Shown here piece by piece: positions 1 through 8,940 of a stretch of DNA of 64,000 nucleotides (positions are counted from its first letter, which is position 1; each line of letters begins with the position of its first letter). This stretch comes from Ferruginibacter lapsinanis. Its GTDB lineage: Bacteria; Bacteroidota; Bacteroidia; Chitinophagales; Chitinophagaceae. The DNA is taken from the NCBI RefSeq assembly GCF_020783315.1, contig NZ_CP086063.1, positions 2,902,501 to 2,966,500 on the forward strand, given 5' to 3'. Both the position numbers and the translations under genes were made by a program. A model generated the notes under the pieces. That model was not told the DNA's origin. It saw only the letters and a list, made by a program, of their open reading frames with translations, and ran no database searches.

Positions 1-1193
1 GTGCAGGAGATAATGGAATGTTACTTCAAAATGGAGTACATCATACAAAAATTGAATTTTGTTCATTTACCCGTAACCGTGATACAGGTTTACAAATACG
101 CTCAGGAACAAATCGCTGTTTGATCCTCAACTGCGATTCTTATGAAAATGCCGATCTGGGTGCCGGCACTACAACCCTCGGAGGAAATGCCGACGGCTTC
201 GCTCCAAAATTAGATATAGGGGATAGTGTGATATTCAGAGGCTGCAGAGCATGGATGAATTCTGACGATGGCTGGGATGGTTATCTTAAATCTACTTCCA
301 CTTATCCTGACGGGATAACCACTATTGTAGAAGATTGCTGGGCATTTCACAATGGATATTACTGGTTAGATGGATCAACTACTACATCGGAAAATGGCAA
401 TGGATTTAAAACTGGTGGAAGTGACCTGAAAGATGAAGCTCATAATTTTGTATTGACAAAATGTTTATCCTTTAGAAATAAAGCAAAAGGATTTGACCAA
501 AATAATAACGCCGGTTCAATTTATGTATATAATTGCTCAGCGCACAGCAATGGAGATGTTGATTATGGATTTAAAAGTACTGGTGTGACTTATGCTTCTG
601 GAGCCGTTTTGGTATTAAAAAACAATTTATCGCTTGGATCAAAAGGGGTAGCTATCAGAACTGCGGGAACAACACCAACGAGCACTCCTGTAGACAGTAG
701 CGGCAATAGATTTGTAAAAAGCACTACCAGTACAAATTTCATTTCATTAGATTCGGCCGGAGCCACCGCAATGCGGAACCTTGATGGCAGTTTGCCTTCT
801 TTTACTAATCAATACATGCATTTGCAAACATCGCCTGCGTCTTCTTATATTGATGCCGGAACATCTTTATCATCAATTTTCTATCATGATGCAGCAAATG
901 GGATTCCTTATAATGGAAGTGCATTAGATATCGGTGTATTTGAAACAGTTCCTGCAGTTGTTTCGTCAACCTATACGTTTAACGGCAATGGTAATTGGAA
1001 TGTAGCTGCCAATTGGTTGAACAGCAATATGCCGCCCGCTACCGTAACATCTGGCAGTCAAATAATTATTGATCCTTCTCCGGGAGGGCAATGTATATTG
1101 AATATTTTCTACAAAGTAGCTCCGGGTGCCACATTAACTGTTATGGCGGGAAAGACACTGGTAGTTCAGGGAGATCTTACCGTTGTGAATTAA
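1..1193 (+). CDS. Pectate lyase family 9 (PL9) protein, 5' end outside window
   Basis: The reading frame is open from base 3, so only the C-terminal part is present; the ATG at 18 is internal. Counting from that Met, the PL9 calcium and catalytic pattern is visible: Asp59 in NADGFAPK, Asp83, Asp84 and Asp87 in SDDGWD, and Lys131 in GNGFK as probable catalytic base. The 24-residue spacing between the first and second Asp fits my recollection of Pel9A. Repeated N- and C-containing strands fit a right-handed beta-helix. About 75 C-terminal residues (NGNWNVAANW onward) look like a separate small beta domain common at the ends of secreted Bacteroidota proteins. Predicted role: extracellular pectate cleavage by beta-elimination. 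The signal peptide is out of view. Confidence 0.82.
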   Translation, partial: AGDNGMLLQNGVHHTKIEFCSFTRNRDTGLQIRSGTNRCLILNCDSYENADLGAGTTTLGGNADGFAPKLDIGDSVIFRGCRAWMNSDDGWDGYLKSTSTYPDGITTIVEDCWAFHNGYYWLDGSTTTSENGNGFKTGGSDLKDEAHNFVLTKCLSFRNKAKGFDQNNNAGSIYVYNCSAHSNGDVDYGFKSTGVTYASGAVLVLKNNLSLGSKGVAIRTAGTTPTSTPVDSSGNRFVKSTTSTNFISLDSAGATAMRNLDGSLPSFTNQYMHLQTSPASSYIDAGTSLSSIFYHDAANGIPYNGSALDIGVFETVPAVVSSTYTFNGNGNWNVAANWLNSNMPPATVTSGSQIIIDPSPGGQCILNIFYKVAPGATLTVMAGKTLVVQGDLTVVN

Positions 1194-1245
1194 TACAAAC
1201 ACTGTCACTAACATCCACCAGAAAAACTATAATATAATATCCTTT

Positions 1246-1273
1246 AAACCGCCTGAAAATGGCGGTTTTTTTT
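1246..1273 (+). terminator. Rho-independent terminator after the PL9 gene
   Basis: The stem AAACCGCC / GGCGGTTT closes a TGAAAAT loop and is followed by a T-run. It lies about 55 nt after the PL9 stop codon. Confidence 0.85.
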
Positions 1274-1352
1274 ATAGCAGAAACATATTAACCAATTTAT
1301 TGTAATTTAGTGATACGATTACTTAATCTATGTTTTTAAATAACCGGTTATT

Positions 1353-1916
1353 ATGTTCAAAGACTTTGCCTTTAGAATTAGTGTAATACTTAAGGTAGTA
1401 CAAATTATCCTTTTTAAGATAGCGCTAACAGAAGGTGTAGGTTATACTTTTTACCCTAAACAACGAATGGCCTCATTTATTATATTTACTTTACTTATCA
1501 TTACTGCCGGACGTGATAATAAATATTTTTCATTCCTGATTGCACTTTTGGGCGCAATTATATTTAATCCTTTTTATAGTACTGAATTTAATGGTAATGG
1601 ATTTGACCTGATAGAATGGGTTTTTATAGCAGTAATAATGCTATGGATATTTACAGATTATTATTACAGATATCGTATAATGCCTAAAGGCAAGGCCATA
1701 TTAAGAGCATTAAGAATGGACAAGAAAACAAAAATGTATAGGGTTGCCGATGCTTCGGTAGTGTATGAAATAGATCCATCAATCATTATGAATTTAAAAG
1801 AATACCTTAAAAAAAGTAATATAGGTACTATAGGCAGCTGGTACTATAAATTGGCTCCGGAAGACAAAAATAAAGTGAAGAGGGCGTCTAAATATGGGAT
1901 GGTTTTCAATGATTAA
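1353..1916 (+). CDS. Small integral membrane protein (possibly DUF6804-like)
   Basis: This is a 187-aa protein with about four hydrophobic segments (residues about 8-28, 36-52, 58-75 and 86-104), then YYYRYR and a charged cytoplasmic-looking tail. The pattern of YTFYPKQR before a membrane segment recalls the DUF6804 family of small membrane proteins. That is a resemblance only, and I cannot name a function. It sits alone between terminators and is convergent with ndk. The ATG start follows an AT-rich leader without a visible Shine-Dalgarno sequence. Confidence 0.6.
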   Translation: MFKDFAFRISVILKVVQIILFKIALTEGVGYTFYPKQRMASFIIFTLLIITAGRDNKYFSFLIALLGAIIFNPFYSTEFNGNGFDLIEWVFIAVIMLWIFTDYYYRYRIMPKGKAILRALRMDKKTKMYRVADASVVYEIDPSIIMNLKEYLKKSNIGTIGSWYYKLAPEDKNKVKRASKYGMVFND

Positions 1917-1948
1917 TAAAAAGAGAAGGTTACCTGGGCAACCTTCTC
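1915..1948 (-). terminator. Rho-independent terminator of ndk
   Basis: GAGAAGGTT (1923-1931) pairs with AACCTTCTC (1940-1948). Read on the minus strand, the hairpin is followed by TTTTTATT. It lies just after the ndk stop codon. Confidence 0.8.
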
Positions 1949-1961
1949 CGTATCAATCAGC

Positions 1962-2378
1962 TTAATATTGTTCTAGTTTACTGAAGAAAAAATCTCCTTC
2001 AATTATTGCATTAGCATCACTATCACTTCCGTGAATAGCATTTTCACCTATTGATGCTGCAAACATTTTACGGATAGTTCCTTCTTCTGCCTGAGCAGGG
2101 TTGGTAGCTCCGATAAATTTACGAAAATCTTCCACCGCATTATCTTTTTCCAAAATGGCTGCAGTAATTGGTCCACGACTCATAAAATCAACTAATTCGC
2201 CATAAAATGGTCTTTCTTTATGTATCGCATAAAATTCTCCGGCTTTTTCCTTGCTAAGATGTATCATTTTCATCGCAGCTATTCTGAATCCTGCTTCATT
2301 GATTTTCGCTAAAATAGCCCCTGTATGTCCTTTTTCTGTCGCATCAGGCTTGATCATTGTAAATGTTCTGTTACTCAT
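1962..2378 (-). CDS. ndk: Nucleoside diphosphate kinase
   Basis: A 138-aa protein of the usual family length. It transfers the gamma-phosphate from ATP to nucleoside diphosphates through a phosphohistidine. The active-site motif NAIHGSDS is present with His116, and the N-terminal [13 protein letters not shown] strand is typical. It stands alone, divergent from the DHH phosphoesterase gene, with its own terminator. The ATG start at 2378 gives the expected N-terminus. Confidence 0.97.
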   Translation of the reverse strand: MSNRTFTMIKPDATEKGHTGAILAKINEAGFRIAAMKMIHLSKEKAGEFYAIHKERPFYGELVDFMSRGPITAAILEKDNAVEDFRKFIGATNPAQAEEGTIRKMFAASIGENAIHGSDSDANAIIEGDFFFSKLEQY

Positions 2379-2501
2379 ATATCATTTTTTTGAGCCGCAA
2401 AGATAATAAGTTTGAACTTCTAAGCAGGGTATTTTGAGTTAAAAAGTTGATAATACCACAGTTTTAAACATAACTATAAATCATAAATCAAAACTTTAGC
2501 C

Positions 2502-2509
2502 TACTTTTG
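2502..2509 (+). promoter_or_regulatory. Bacteroidota-type -7 element for the DHH gene
   Basis: TACTTTTG matches the TAnnTTTG -7 element and ends 10 nt before the ATG at 2520, implying a very short leader. No clear -33 TTG is visible at the expected distance. Confidence 0.45.
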
Positions 2510-2519
2510 CCGCCGCTTT

Positions 2520-3539
2520 ATGCTATCAATCGACCAAATATTCCCTTTACTGTCGCAGCCCAGAAATGTGGTAATTACAACACATCAGAAACCGGATGGT
2601 GATGCCATGGGGTCTTCTTTGGGGTTGTATCATTTTCTTAAACAATTCGGACATACTGTAACTGTTATCTCTCCAACCAACTGGGCCAGTTTTTTAAACT
2701 GGATGCCGGATAGTAAACTTGTATTGGATTATGAGGCTCAAACAGACAAGGCTAACGCTGCTATAGATAATGCCGATTGGATCTTTTGTCTTGACTTCAA
2801 TACGTTGATCAGAACAAAAAGAATGGAGGAAAAACTGACCAACAGTAACGCTGTAAGAATTTTAATAGATCATCATCAGGAACCACAAGTAGACAAATTT
2901 ACTTATGGTGATAGTAATACTTCTAAAAGTTCTACCTGCGAAATGGTGTATGATTTTATTGTAAACTCAGGTAATGAGGATAAAATAAATGAGCAGGTGG
3001 CAGAATGTTTATATGCAGGTGTAATGACAGACACAGGGTCTTTCCGTTTCCCTTCTACCAGTGCAAATGTTCACAGAATGGTTGCTGTATTAAAAGACAA
3101 AGGATTACAACACAGCAAGGTTCATGAAGAATTATTTGATAACTTTTTAGAGAATAAATTCAAGTTCATCGGGAATGTGCTGTTGCACCGAATGGAAATA
3201 TTTTATGAATATAATACAGCTTTAATTGCTGTTCCACAAAGCGACTTGATAAAATATAATATTAAGACCGGCGATACCGAAGGTTTGGTAAACTATCCGT
3301 TAAGTATCCAGGGGATTAGATTAGCTGCTATCATTATAGATAGGGGAGATGAACGAAAATGTTCTTTCAGAAGTAAGGGAGAATTTGATGTAAACCTTTT
3401 TGCCAGAAAATATTTTAATGGAGGCGGACATATAAATGCCGCAGGTGGACAAAGCTCTGAACCATTAGATGCTGTTGTAGCTAAATTTAAAACAGCTATG
3501 ATCGAAAACAAAAATCAATTAAGCAATTACCAATTTTAA
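2520..3539 (+). CDS. DHH/DHHA1 phosphoesterase, NrnA-like (nanoRNase / pAp phosphatase)
   Basis: A 339-aa protein with the DHH motifs in order: His22 to Asp28 (HQKPDGDAMGSS), DFN at 92-94, DHH at 117-119 and DTGSFRF at 171-177. The C-terminal DHHA1 domain carries the GGGH-type motif (FNGGGHINAAGG). This is the family of bifunctional oligoribonuclease and 3'-phosphoadenosine-5'-phosphate phosphatase, a cytoplasmic manganese enzyme. The FKBP lipoprotein gene follows after 10 nt, so the two are probably co-transcribed. Function is by family; whether RNA or pAp is the main substrate cannot be told. Confidence 0.9.
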   Translation: MLSIDQIFPLLSQPRNVVITTHQKPDGDAMGSSLGLYHFLKQFGHTVTVISPTNWASFLNWMPDSKLVLDYEAQTDKANAAIDNADWIFCLDFNTLIRTKRMEEKLTNSNAVRILIDHHQEPQVDKFTYGDSNTSKSSTCEMVYDFIVNSGNEDKINEQVAECLYAGVMTDTGSFRFPSTSANVHRMVAVLKDKGLQHSKVHEELFDNFLENKFKFIGNVLLHRMEIFYEYNTALIAVPQSDLIKYNIKTGDTEGLVNYPLSIQGIRLAAIIIDRGDERKCSFRSKGEFDVNLFARKYFNGGGHINAAGGQSSEPLDAVVAKFKTAMIENKNQLSNYQF

Positions 3540-3549
3540 AAAAATAAAA

Positions 3550-4560
3550 ATGAAGAAAATTATTTACGGAGCAGCAGCAATTACCTTTATGTTGTTTGGT
3601 TGCAAAGAATCGTTCAAAAAAAGTTCTGAAGGGTTGATGTACAAGATCATTTCAGATGGTAAAGGAGAAAAAGTACAAAATGGCAACTTCTTTGAGATCC
3701 AATTCGATCAAACCTATAAAGCAGGTAATACCGATACTGTTTTAGCAGATTCAAGAAATTTTGGTAACCAAATTGCTCAGATGGATTCTCTGGCAATACC
3801 TCCTGCCTACTATAAAATATTTTCTCAAATAAGAAAAGGAGATAGTGTAATCATCAAACAATCTACAGACAGCATTATTAAAATGGGTAATGCACCGGCC
3901 TTTTTGAAAAAAGGACAATTCATTATCTCTCATTACAAAATTGTAAACTTATTTACTACCAAGCAACAAGCTGATAGTGCAGCTCAGGCTCAATACGAAA
4001 TAGCTCGTCAGAAAGATTCAATTAAAGCTATTGCACAATTAGTAATTGATGATAAAATTGTGGCTGAGTATTTAACCAAAAACAAGATCACTGCAACAAA
4101 AGCACCTCAAGGTACATATGTAGAGATCCTTGCTCCGGGCACAGGTGATGCTATTGATACAGGCAAAGTTGTTAAAGTAAATTATACCGGTAAAACATTA
4201 GAAGGCGGAAAAGTTTTTGACTCAAATACTGATCCTGCATTTCAACACCTTGAACCAATTAAAGTTACTATGAATGCAATTGCAGGTATGCCTGGAAGTG
4301 TTATCAAGGGCTGGACAGATGGTTTATCCTTGTTGAAAAAAGGAGCTAAAGCCAGGTTCTATGTGCCATCAGCATTGGCCTATGGTTCTCGTGGCGCAGG
4401 AAAAGATATCAAGCCAAATGAAAACCTGATATTTGATATTGAAGTGGTTGATGTTATTTCAGCAGCTCAGGCAAAAGCAGAAGCTGAGGCAGTAAGAAAG
4501 AAATATGAAGATCAACAAAAGAAAATGATGGACTCTGTAAAAAATTCTCAGAAGAAATAA
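3550..4560 (+). CDS. FKBP-type peptidyl-prolyl isomerase lipoprotein
   Basis: A 336-aa protein with a lipoprotein signal ending LFGC (Cys18), so probably anchored in the outer membrane. Residues about 30-130 look like a degenerate FKBP half. Residues about 185-305 form a clear FKBP domain with KVNYTGKTLEGGKVFDSN, IKGWTDGLSLLKKGAKARFYVPSALAYG and LIFDIEVVDV. The last 30 residues are charged and probably helical. Predicted role: proline isomerisation and chaperoning of exported proteins. It follows the DHH gene by 10 nt and ends at a strong terminator. Confidence 0.92.
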   Translation: MKKIIYGAAAITFMLFGCKESFKKSSEGLMYKIISDGKGEKVQNGNFFEIQFDQTYKAGNTDTVLADSRNFGNQIAQMDSLAIPPAYYKIFSQIRKGDSVIIKQSTDSIIKMGNAPAFLKKGQFIISHYKIVNLFTTKQQADSAAQAQYEIARQKDSIKAIAQLVIDDKIVAEYLTKNKITATKAPQGTYVEILAPGTGDAIDTGKVVKVNYTGKTLEGGKVFDSNTDPAFQHLEPIKVTMNAIAGMPGSVIKGWTDGLSLLKKGAKARFYVPSALAYGSRGAGKDIKPNENLIFDIEVVDVISAAQAKAEAEAVRKKYEDQQKKMMDSVKNSQKK

Positions 4561-4580
4561 TATTCTTTAAAAAAGATAGA

Positions 4581-4610
4581 AAAGCATTCCGGTAACGGGA
4601 TGCTTTTTTT
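4581..4610 (+). terminator. Rho-independent terminator after the FKBP gene
   Basis: AAAGCATTCC pairs with GGGATGCTTT (one G-T pair) around a short loop, followed by seven T. It overlaps the end of the convergent folP gene by two bases. Confidence 0.85.
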
Positions 4611-5430
4611 ATGCCTGTTGGTAGGCGTCAAACAATGTAGTTACTTCTATGGCTTCTTTCACATCATGCACACGTAAAATAGCAGCTCCGTTCAATAAGG
4701 CAATTGTATTCAACGCTGTAGTACCGTTCAATGCCTCATCCGCAGTTATTCCCAATGTCTTGTAAATAGTACTCTTTCTCGACAGTCCTGCCAGTATTGG
4801 TTTATCAAACACACTCAATACATGCATGCTTTTTAAAAGTGCTAAATTCTGTTCAATAGTTTTTCCAAAACCAAAACCAGGATCAATAATAACATCATTG
4901 ATCCCTGCAGTTTTGCATTCTTCTATTTTACGAATAAAAAAGTTCAACACATCGTCAACAAGGTTTTCGTATCGTGTACTTTGTTGCATAGTATCAGGTG
5001 TGCCTTGCATATGCATGCATATGTAAGGCACTTTCAATGCAGCAACGGTACTCAGCATTGCGGCATCCATATTGCCGGCACTCACATCATTCACAATGGA
5101 AGCCCCATTCAAAACTGCTGCTTCGGCTACACTGCTGTAATAAGTATCAATTGATATGACTGTTTCAGGAAATTGCTGATGAATTTTTTTGATAACCGGC
5201 AACACTCTTTCCAATTCTTCTTCTGCAGTAATCCGTTCACTACCGGGCCTTGTGCTTTGTCCGCCAATATCCAGCATCGTTGCTCCCTCATTGATCATTT
5301 TTGATGCTAATGCTAATATATCGTCATGAAGGTTCCCTCTATAAAATGAGTCAGGGGTAGCGTTTATGATACCCATTACTATTGGTTTGTTAAACGTTAG
5401 TAATTTTCCTTTGCAGTTAAGTGTGTACAT
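4609..5430 (-). CDS. folP: Dihydropteroate synthase
   Basis: It condenses p-aminobenzoate with 6-hydroxymethyl-dihydropterin diphosphate in folate synthesis and is the sulfonamide target. The TIM-barrel motifs are present: MGIINATPDSF, DIGGQSTRPGS, ISIDTYYSSVA, and DPGFGFGKT near the phosphate site. I chose the ATG at 5430 (MYTLNCKG, 273 aa) over a TTG four codons upstream. folB and a 5-formyl-THF cyclo-ligase gene lie elsewhere in this window, so folate genes are dispersed. It is divergent from the DUF1599 gene with a 40-nt gap. Confidence 0.96.
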   Translation of the reverse strand: MYTLNCKGKLLTFNKPIVMGIINATPDSFYRGNLHDDILALASKMINEGATMLDIGGQSTRPGSERITAEEELERVLPVIKKIHQQFPETVISIDTYYSSVAEAAVLNGASIVNDVSAGNMDAAMLSTVAALKVPYICMHMQGTPDTMQQSTRYENLVDDVLNFFIRKIEECKTAGINDVIIDPGFGFGKTIEQNLALLKSMHVLSVFDKPILAGLSRKSTIYKTLGITADEALNGTTALNTIALLNGAAILRVHDVKEAIEVTTLFDAYQQA

Positions 5431-5470
5431 CAGCTTAATCAATTAAATTTGACCTTAGCAAAAATATACA

Positions 5471-6013
5471 ATGAATACTAACCAGCAATACGATAAAGCA
5501 ATTAGTGCTTGTCAGGATATATTTATAAAGAAGACAAAAGATTACGGAACCTCCTGGAGGGTATACAGAACCATTTCAATTGTCGATCAGATCTATATCA
5601 AGGCAAAACGCATCAGAACAATACAAGAGAAGGGGGAACAAAAGATCGGAGATGATATTCTGAGTGAATTCAAAGGTATTTTAAATTATGCGATCATCGG
5701 TTTAATTCAGCTTGACCTGCAAAAAGATGAGACGGACGAATTGCCGGTGGAACTTGTAGACAAAATGTACAGCGAAAAAGTAGGCATAGCAAAAAAGCTG
5801 ATGCTCGACAAAAATCATGATTACGGAGAAGCATGGAGAGAAATGAGCCAGGAAAGTTTTGCCGACCTGATCTTAGCAAAATTGCTGCGGATTAAACAGA
5901 TATTAGTGAATGATGGAAAAACGATCATAAGTGAAGGTATTGATGCAAATTATTATGACATCATTAATTACGCTGCCTTTGCATTGATATTAATTGAAGA
6001 AGGAAAACACTGA
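5471..6013 (+). CDS. DUF1599 protein with duplicated domain
   Basis: A 180-aa protein built of two similar halves: CQDIFIKKTKDYGTSWRVYR then LRI-like helices (about 12-82), and KKLMLDKNHDYGEAWREMS (about 98-178). Each half has the KxxDYGxxWR signature of DUF1599, which Pfam calls a nucleotide-modification-associated domain. The family is nearly universal in Bacteroidota and usually sits beside folP or a DoxX gene, as here. No biochemical role can be assigned from the sequence. Confidence 0.85.
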   Translation: MNTNQQYDKAISACQDIFIKKTKDYGTSWRVYRTISIVDQIYIKAKRIRTIQEKGEQKIGDDILSEFKGILNYAIIGLIQLDLQKDETDELPVELVDKMYSEKVGIAKKLMLDKNHDYGEAWREMSQESFADLILAKLLRIKQILVNDGKTIISEGIDANYYDIINYAAFALILIEEGKH

Positions 6014-6044
6014 TCGAACTATTCAACTTTTTAAAATTGACACC

Positions 6045-7169
6045 ATGAAGATCGCAGTAAACATTGCAAGAATATTAGTAGGCGCATTATTTATTTTTTC
6101 CGGGCTGGTAAAAGCTATTGACCCTTTAGGACTAAGCTACAAGATGCAGGAGTTTTTTGAAGCATGGGCCGCTGATAAATACTTACCGTCAATGATGCAT
6201 TGGTTTCATGGACACAGCTATTTATTTTCAATTGTAATGATTACGTTGGAAGTAGTATTGGGTGTTGCCTTATTAGTGGGATGGAGAAAAAAGTGGACAT
6301 TGAGTTTGTTATTATTACTGATCATATTCTTCACATTTTTAACCAGCTATGTTTTATTTAGTGGTAAGATAAGGGCCTGTGGCTGTTTCGGAGATTGCAT
6401 TCCACTTACACCTGTTCAAACGTTCACAAAAGATATCATCTTATTAGTACTTGCATTATTCCTTATAATTAAACAAAAATTGATCACACCGATAGTTGAT
6501 AATATCATTCCATTTGCAACGGTATTGATTGCTACTATAGGTGTATTATGGCTGCAGATGTATGTCACAAAACATTTACCCATAAAAGATTGCCTTCCAT
6601 ACAAGGTTGGCAATGATATTTTAAAATTGCGTAAAATGCCCGACGGTGCAATCCCGGATAAATACGACTATGTATTTGTTTATAAAAAAGGGGCTGAACA
6701 AAAAGATTTTACTGCTGATAAATTACCGGATAGCACCTGGGAGTTTGTAGACAGAAAACAAACATTGGTAGAGAAAGGGAAAAACAATATTCCGCTGATC
6801 AATGATTTTTCTTTGACAGATTCTTCAGGTACTGATGTAACTGAAGCTGTGTTAGGACAACCCGGAGAATATTATTTATTCTTTATAAAAAATTTCGACG
6901 AACCAACCACTAAATGGACAACAGGTTTTACCAATCTATGGGAAAATGCAAAAGCTTCCAACAAACCAATTTATATTATAACGGCAGACACTAAAAGAGC
7001 AAATGCTTTCTTCAATGAACAAAATAAATATGAAGTGCCTGTGTATAGTTGTGATGCTACTGCAATAAAAACTGCTGCAAGAGCAACCCCGACAGTCTTT
7101 GTAATGAAAAGCGCCGTAGTTCAGCATAAATACAGTTGGGCCGATATAGACAAAGCAATTAAACATTGA
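6045..7169 (+). CDS. DoxX-like membrane protein with C-terminal thioredoxin-like domain (BT_3928 family)
   Basis: A 374-aa protein starting at the ATG MKIAVNIARI; an upstream in-frame ATG at 5994 would overlap DUF1599 and destroy the membrane start. Four membrane segments fall in residues 1-130, with the DoxX/MauE-like cysteine cluster CGCFGDC (Cys112, 114, 118) after the third. Residues about 230-370 resemble a thioredoxin fold but lack the CxxC pair (LFFIKNFDEPTTKW at the usual site). This architecture is standard in Bacteroidota. A redox or thiol role is inferred from the cysteines and fold. Confidence 0.83.
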   Translation: MKIAVNIARILVGALFIFSGLVKAIDPLGLSYKMQEFFEAWAADKYLPSMMHWFHGHSYLFSIVMITLEVVLGVALLVGWRKKWTLSLLLLLIIFFTFLTSYVLFSGKIRACGCFGDCIPLTPVQTFTKDIILLVLALFLIIKQKLITPIVDNIIPFATVLIATIGVLWLQMYVTKHLPIKDCLPYKVGNDILKLRKMPDGAIPDKYDYVFVYKKGAEQKDFTADKLPDSTWEFVDRKQTLVEKGKNNIPLINDFSLTDSSGTDVTEAVLGQPGEYYLFFIKNFDEPTTKWTTGFTNLWENAKASNKPIYIITADTKRANAFFNEQNKYEVPVYSCDATAIKTAARATPTVFVMKSAVVQHKYSWADIDKAIKH

Positions 7170-7195
7170 TAACAGATCACTCATAACACAATAAC

Positions 7196-8239
7196 TTGAG
7201 GCATCTTTTAAAAAAATCATTCTATTCATTATTGGTGCTGCTGGGAGTAGTGGTATTGGTATTTATTATGTTTCAGGGCCTGGGAGATCCGGAAAGATTG
7301 ATACTGGGACAAACAGGCGATAAAAAAACAATGGATAATATCCGTAAAGACCTATATCTCGATCAACCAAAATGGAAACAATTTGTTTTATACCTGAATG
7401 ATGTTTCCCCGATATGTTTTCACACAAAAGAAGATATTGCTAAAAAAGAATTGAAAGGAATATTTATTGGAGACAATACTAAAGTCGGATTAAAAATTCC
7501 ATATCTCCGCAAAAGTTATCAAACAAAAAAAAATGTTGGAACTGTTTTAGTTGAAGCATTACCGGGTACTTTGTTGCTGGCAACAGCAGCAATGTTATTC
7601 GCTTCATTTATCGGCATTTTGTTAGGCGTATTAGCTGCCGTTAAAAAAGGAACATGGCTGGACACTTCTGCGGTATTTGCCAGTATTGCCGGCATATCGG
7701 CTCCTTCTTTTTTTATGGCCATTGTGATCGCATATTTGTTTGGTGTGATCTTGCATCCTTATACCGGATTGAACTTAACAGGTAGTTGGTTTGATATTGA
7801 TGAAGTAACTGGAGAAAAATACCTTACCCTTAAAAATTTGATCCTTCCTGCATTTACATTAGGCATTCGTCCGTTAGCAATCATTACGCAGCTTACACGA
7901 AGTGCTATGCTTGATGTAATGAACCAGGATTATATCAGAACAGCTTATGCAAAAGGTTTAAGTAAACAGGCTGTTATTTTTAAACATGCATTACGCAATG
8001 CGTTAAACCCTGTTATTACAGCTATCACGGGTTGGTTTGCTGAGTTACTGGCAGGTGCTTTTTTTGTGGAATATATTTTTGGGTGGAGGGGGATAGGGAA
8101 GATAACTGTAGACGCATTAGAAAAATTAGATTACCCGGTTGTTATGGGATCTGTTTTGATCAGTGCCTGTATTTTTATTTTCATAAATATATTGGCAGAT
8201 ATATTATACGGAGTAGTTGATCCCAGAGTACGTAATTAA
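7196..8239 (+). CDS. ABC transporter permease, DppB/OppB type
   Basis: A 347-aa inner-membrane permease. The N-terminal segment is followed by a periplasmic loop of about 80 residues. The permease core carries the cytoplasmic EAA-type loop (LRNALNPVITAITGWFAEL, then GWRGIGK). It belongs to the dipeptide/oligopeptide/nickel permease family, but no ATPase, partner permease or binding protein is nearby, so the substrate is unknown. The start is TTG at 7196, 26 nt after the DoxX stop; the first ATG in frame is too far inside the first membrane segment. Confidence 0.87.
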   Translation: MRHLLKKSFYSLLVLLGVVVLVFIMFQGLGDPERLILGQTGDKKTMDNIRKDLYLDQPKWKQFVLYLNDVSPICFHTKEDIAKKELKGIFIGDNTKVGLKIPYLRKSYQTKKNVGTVLVEALPGTLLLATAAMLFASFIGILLGVLAAVKKGTWLDTSAVFASIAGISAPSFFMAIVIAYLFGVILHPYTGLNLTGSWFDIDEVTGEKYLTLKNLILPAFTLGIRPLAIITQLTRSAMLDVMNQDYIRTAYAKGLSKQAVIFKHALRNALNPVITAITGWFAELLAGAFFVEYIFGWRGIGKITVDALEKLDYPVVMGSVLISACIFIFINILADILYGVVDPRVRN

Positions 8240-8253
8240 TATTTTTTATTGAA

Positions 8254-8622
8254 ATGAATCAAAAAATCAGGTTAAATTTTAATGGAATCTTCCTGGTTGC
8301 TTTTATTGGTCTGTTCCTTATCGAAGTAGCCATTGCAAAATACTTTTTTGATGCATTGGTAAGAGCATTTGTTGGCGATGTGCTGGTTGTGATAATGATC
8401 TATTGCTTCTGCAGAATTTTTCTTAATGGGAATACTAAAAAGATTGCATTGGGAGTTTTTCTTTTTGCCTGCACGATAGAGATATTGCAGGCATTTAATT
8501 TTGTAAAACTATTGGGAGTAGAAAACAATACAATTTTATCGATTGCGCTTGGTTCTACTTTTGATTGGAAAGATATATTGGCGTATTTGATTGGATGTAT
8601 AATATGCCTGGTAATTAAATGA
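8254..8622 (+). CDS. DUF2809 family small membrane protein
   Basis: A 122-aa protein with four hydrophobic segments. The RAFVGDVLVVIMIYCFCR stretch and the TFDWKDILAYLIGC ending are characteristic of DUF2809, a family of unknown function. It follows the permease by 14 nt and is probably co-transcribed. It ends one base from the convergent DUF721 gene. Confidence 0.8.
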   Translation: MNQKIRLNFNGIFLVAFIGLFLIEVAIAKYFFDALVRAFVGDVLVVIMIYCFCRIFLNGNTKKIALGVFLFACTIEILQAFNFVKLLGVENNTILSIALGSTFDWKDILAYLIGCIICLVIK

Positions 8623-8904
8623 TCATTTTATCACCACTTCTTTGATCACTTTATCACCCAACGCCTCATTCACTCTTTCTATGATCTTTTCTTTTTGGTA
8701 TAACAACTCATTTTTAAGAGGGGCTACTGAAGTACTTACAAATAAGGTTTGATTGATGATCTGAATTTTCTCCGTGTATTTAGCAATGGTCTTTCCCATG
8801 ATCTGTTCCCATACATCTTCTATCTGCAATGCCTGAATGCCGCCTTTCAGGCGACTCTTTTTTAAAAACTCTTTCATGGCATCCTGCATTGAATATTCTC
8901 CCAT
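8623..8904 (-). CDS. DUF721 / DciA-like protein
   Basis: A 93-aa protein of the DUF721 family (MQDAMKEFLKKSRLKGG, then VWEQIMGKTIAKYTEKI and a C-terminal KH-like strand-helix pattern). Family members related to DciA act as replicative helicase loaders or operators in bacteria lacking DnaC. It follows recF on the same strand after 36 nt, the usual arrangement in this phylum, which supports a replication or repair role. Function in Bacteroidota is inferred. Confidence 0.82.
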   Translation of the reverse strand: MGEYSMQDAMKEFLKKSRLKGGIQALQIEDVWEQIMGKTIAKYTEKIQIINQTLFVSTSVAPLKNELLYQKEKIIERVNEALGDKVIKEVVIK

Positions 8905-8940
8905 GTAGTAAAATTATGAATATAAGTTATGAATTATGAG

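Noticed and set aside
5994..6044. Upstream start of the DoxX gene at 5994
   Set aside because: It would overlap the DUF1599 gene and add a polar stretch before the first membrane helix; the ATG at 6045 gives the family start.
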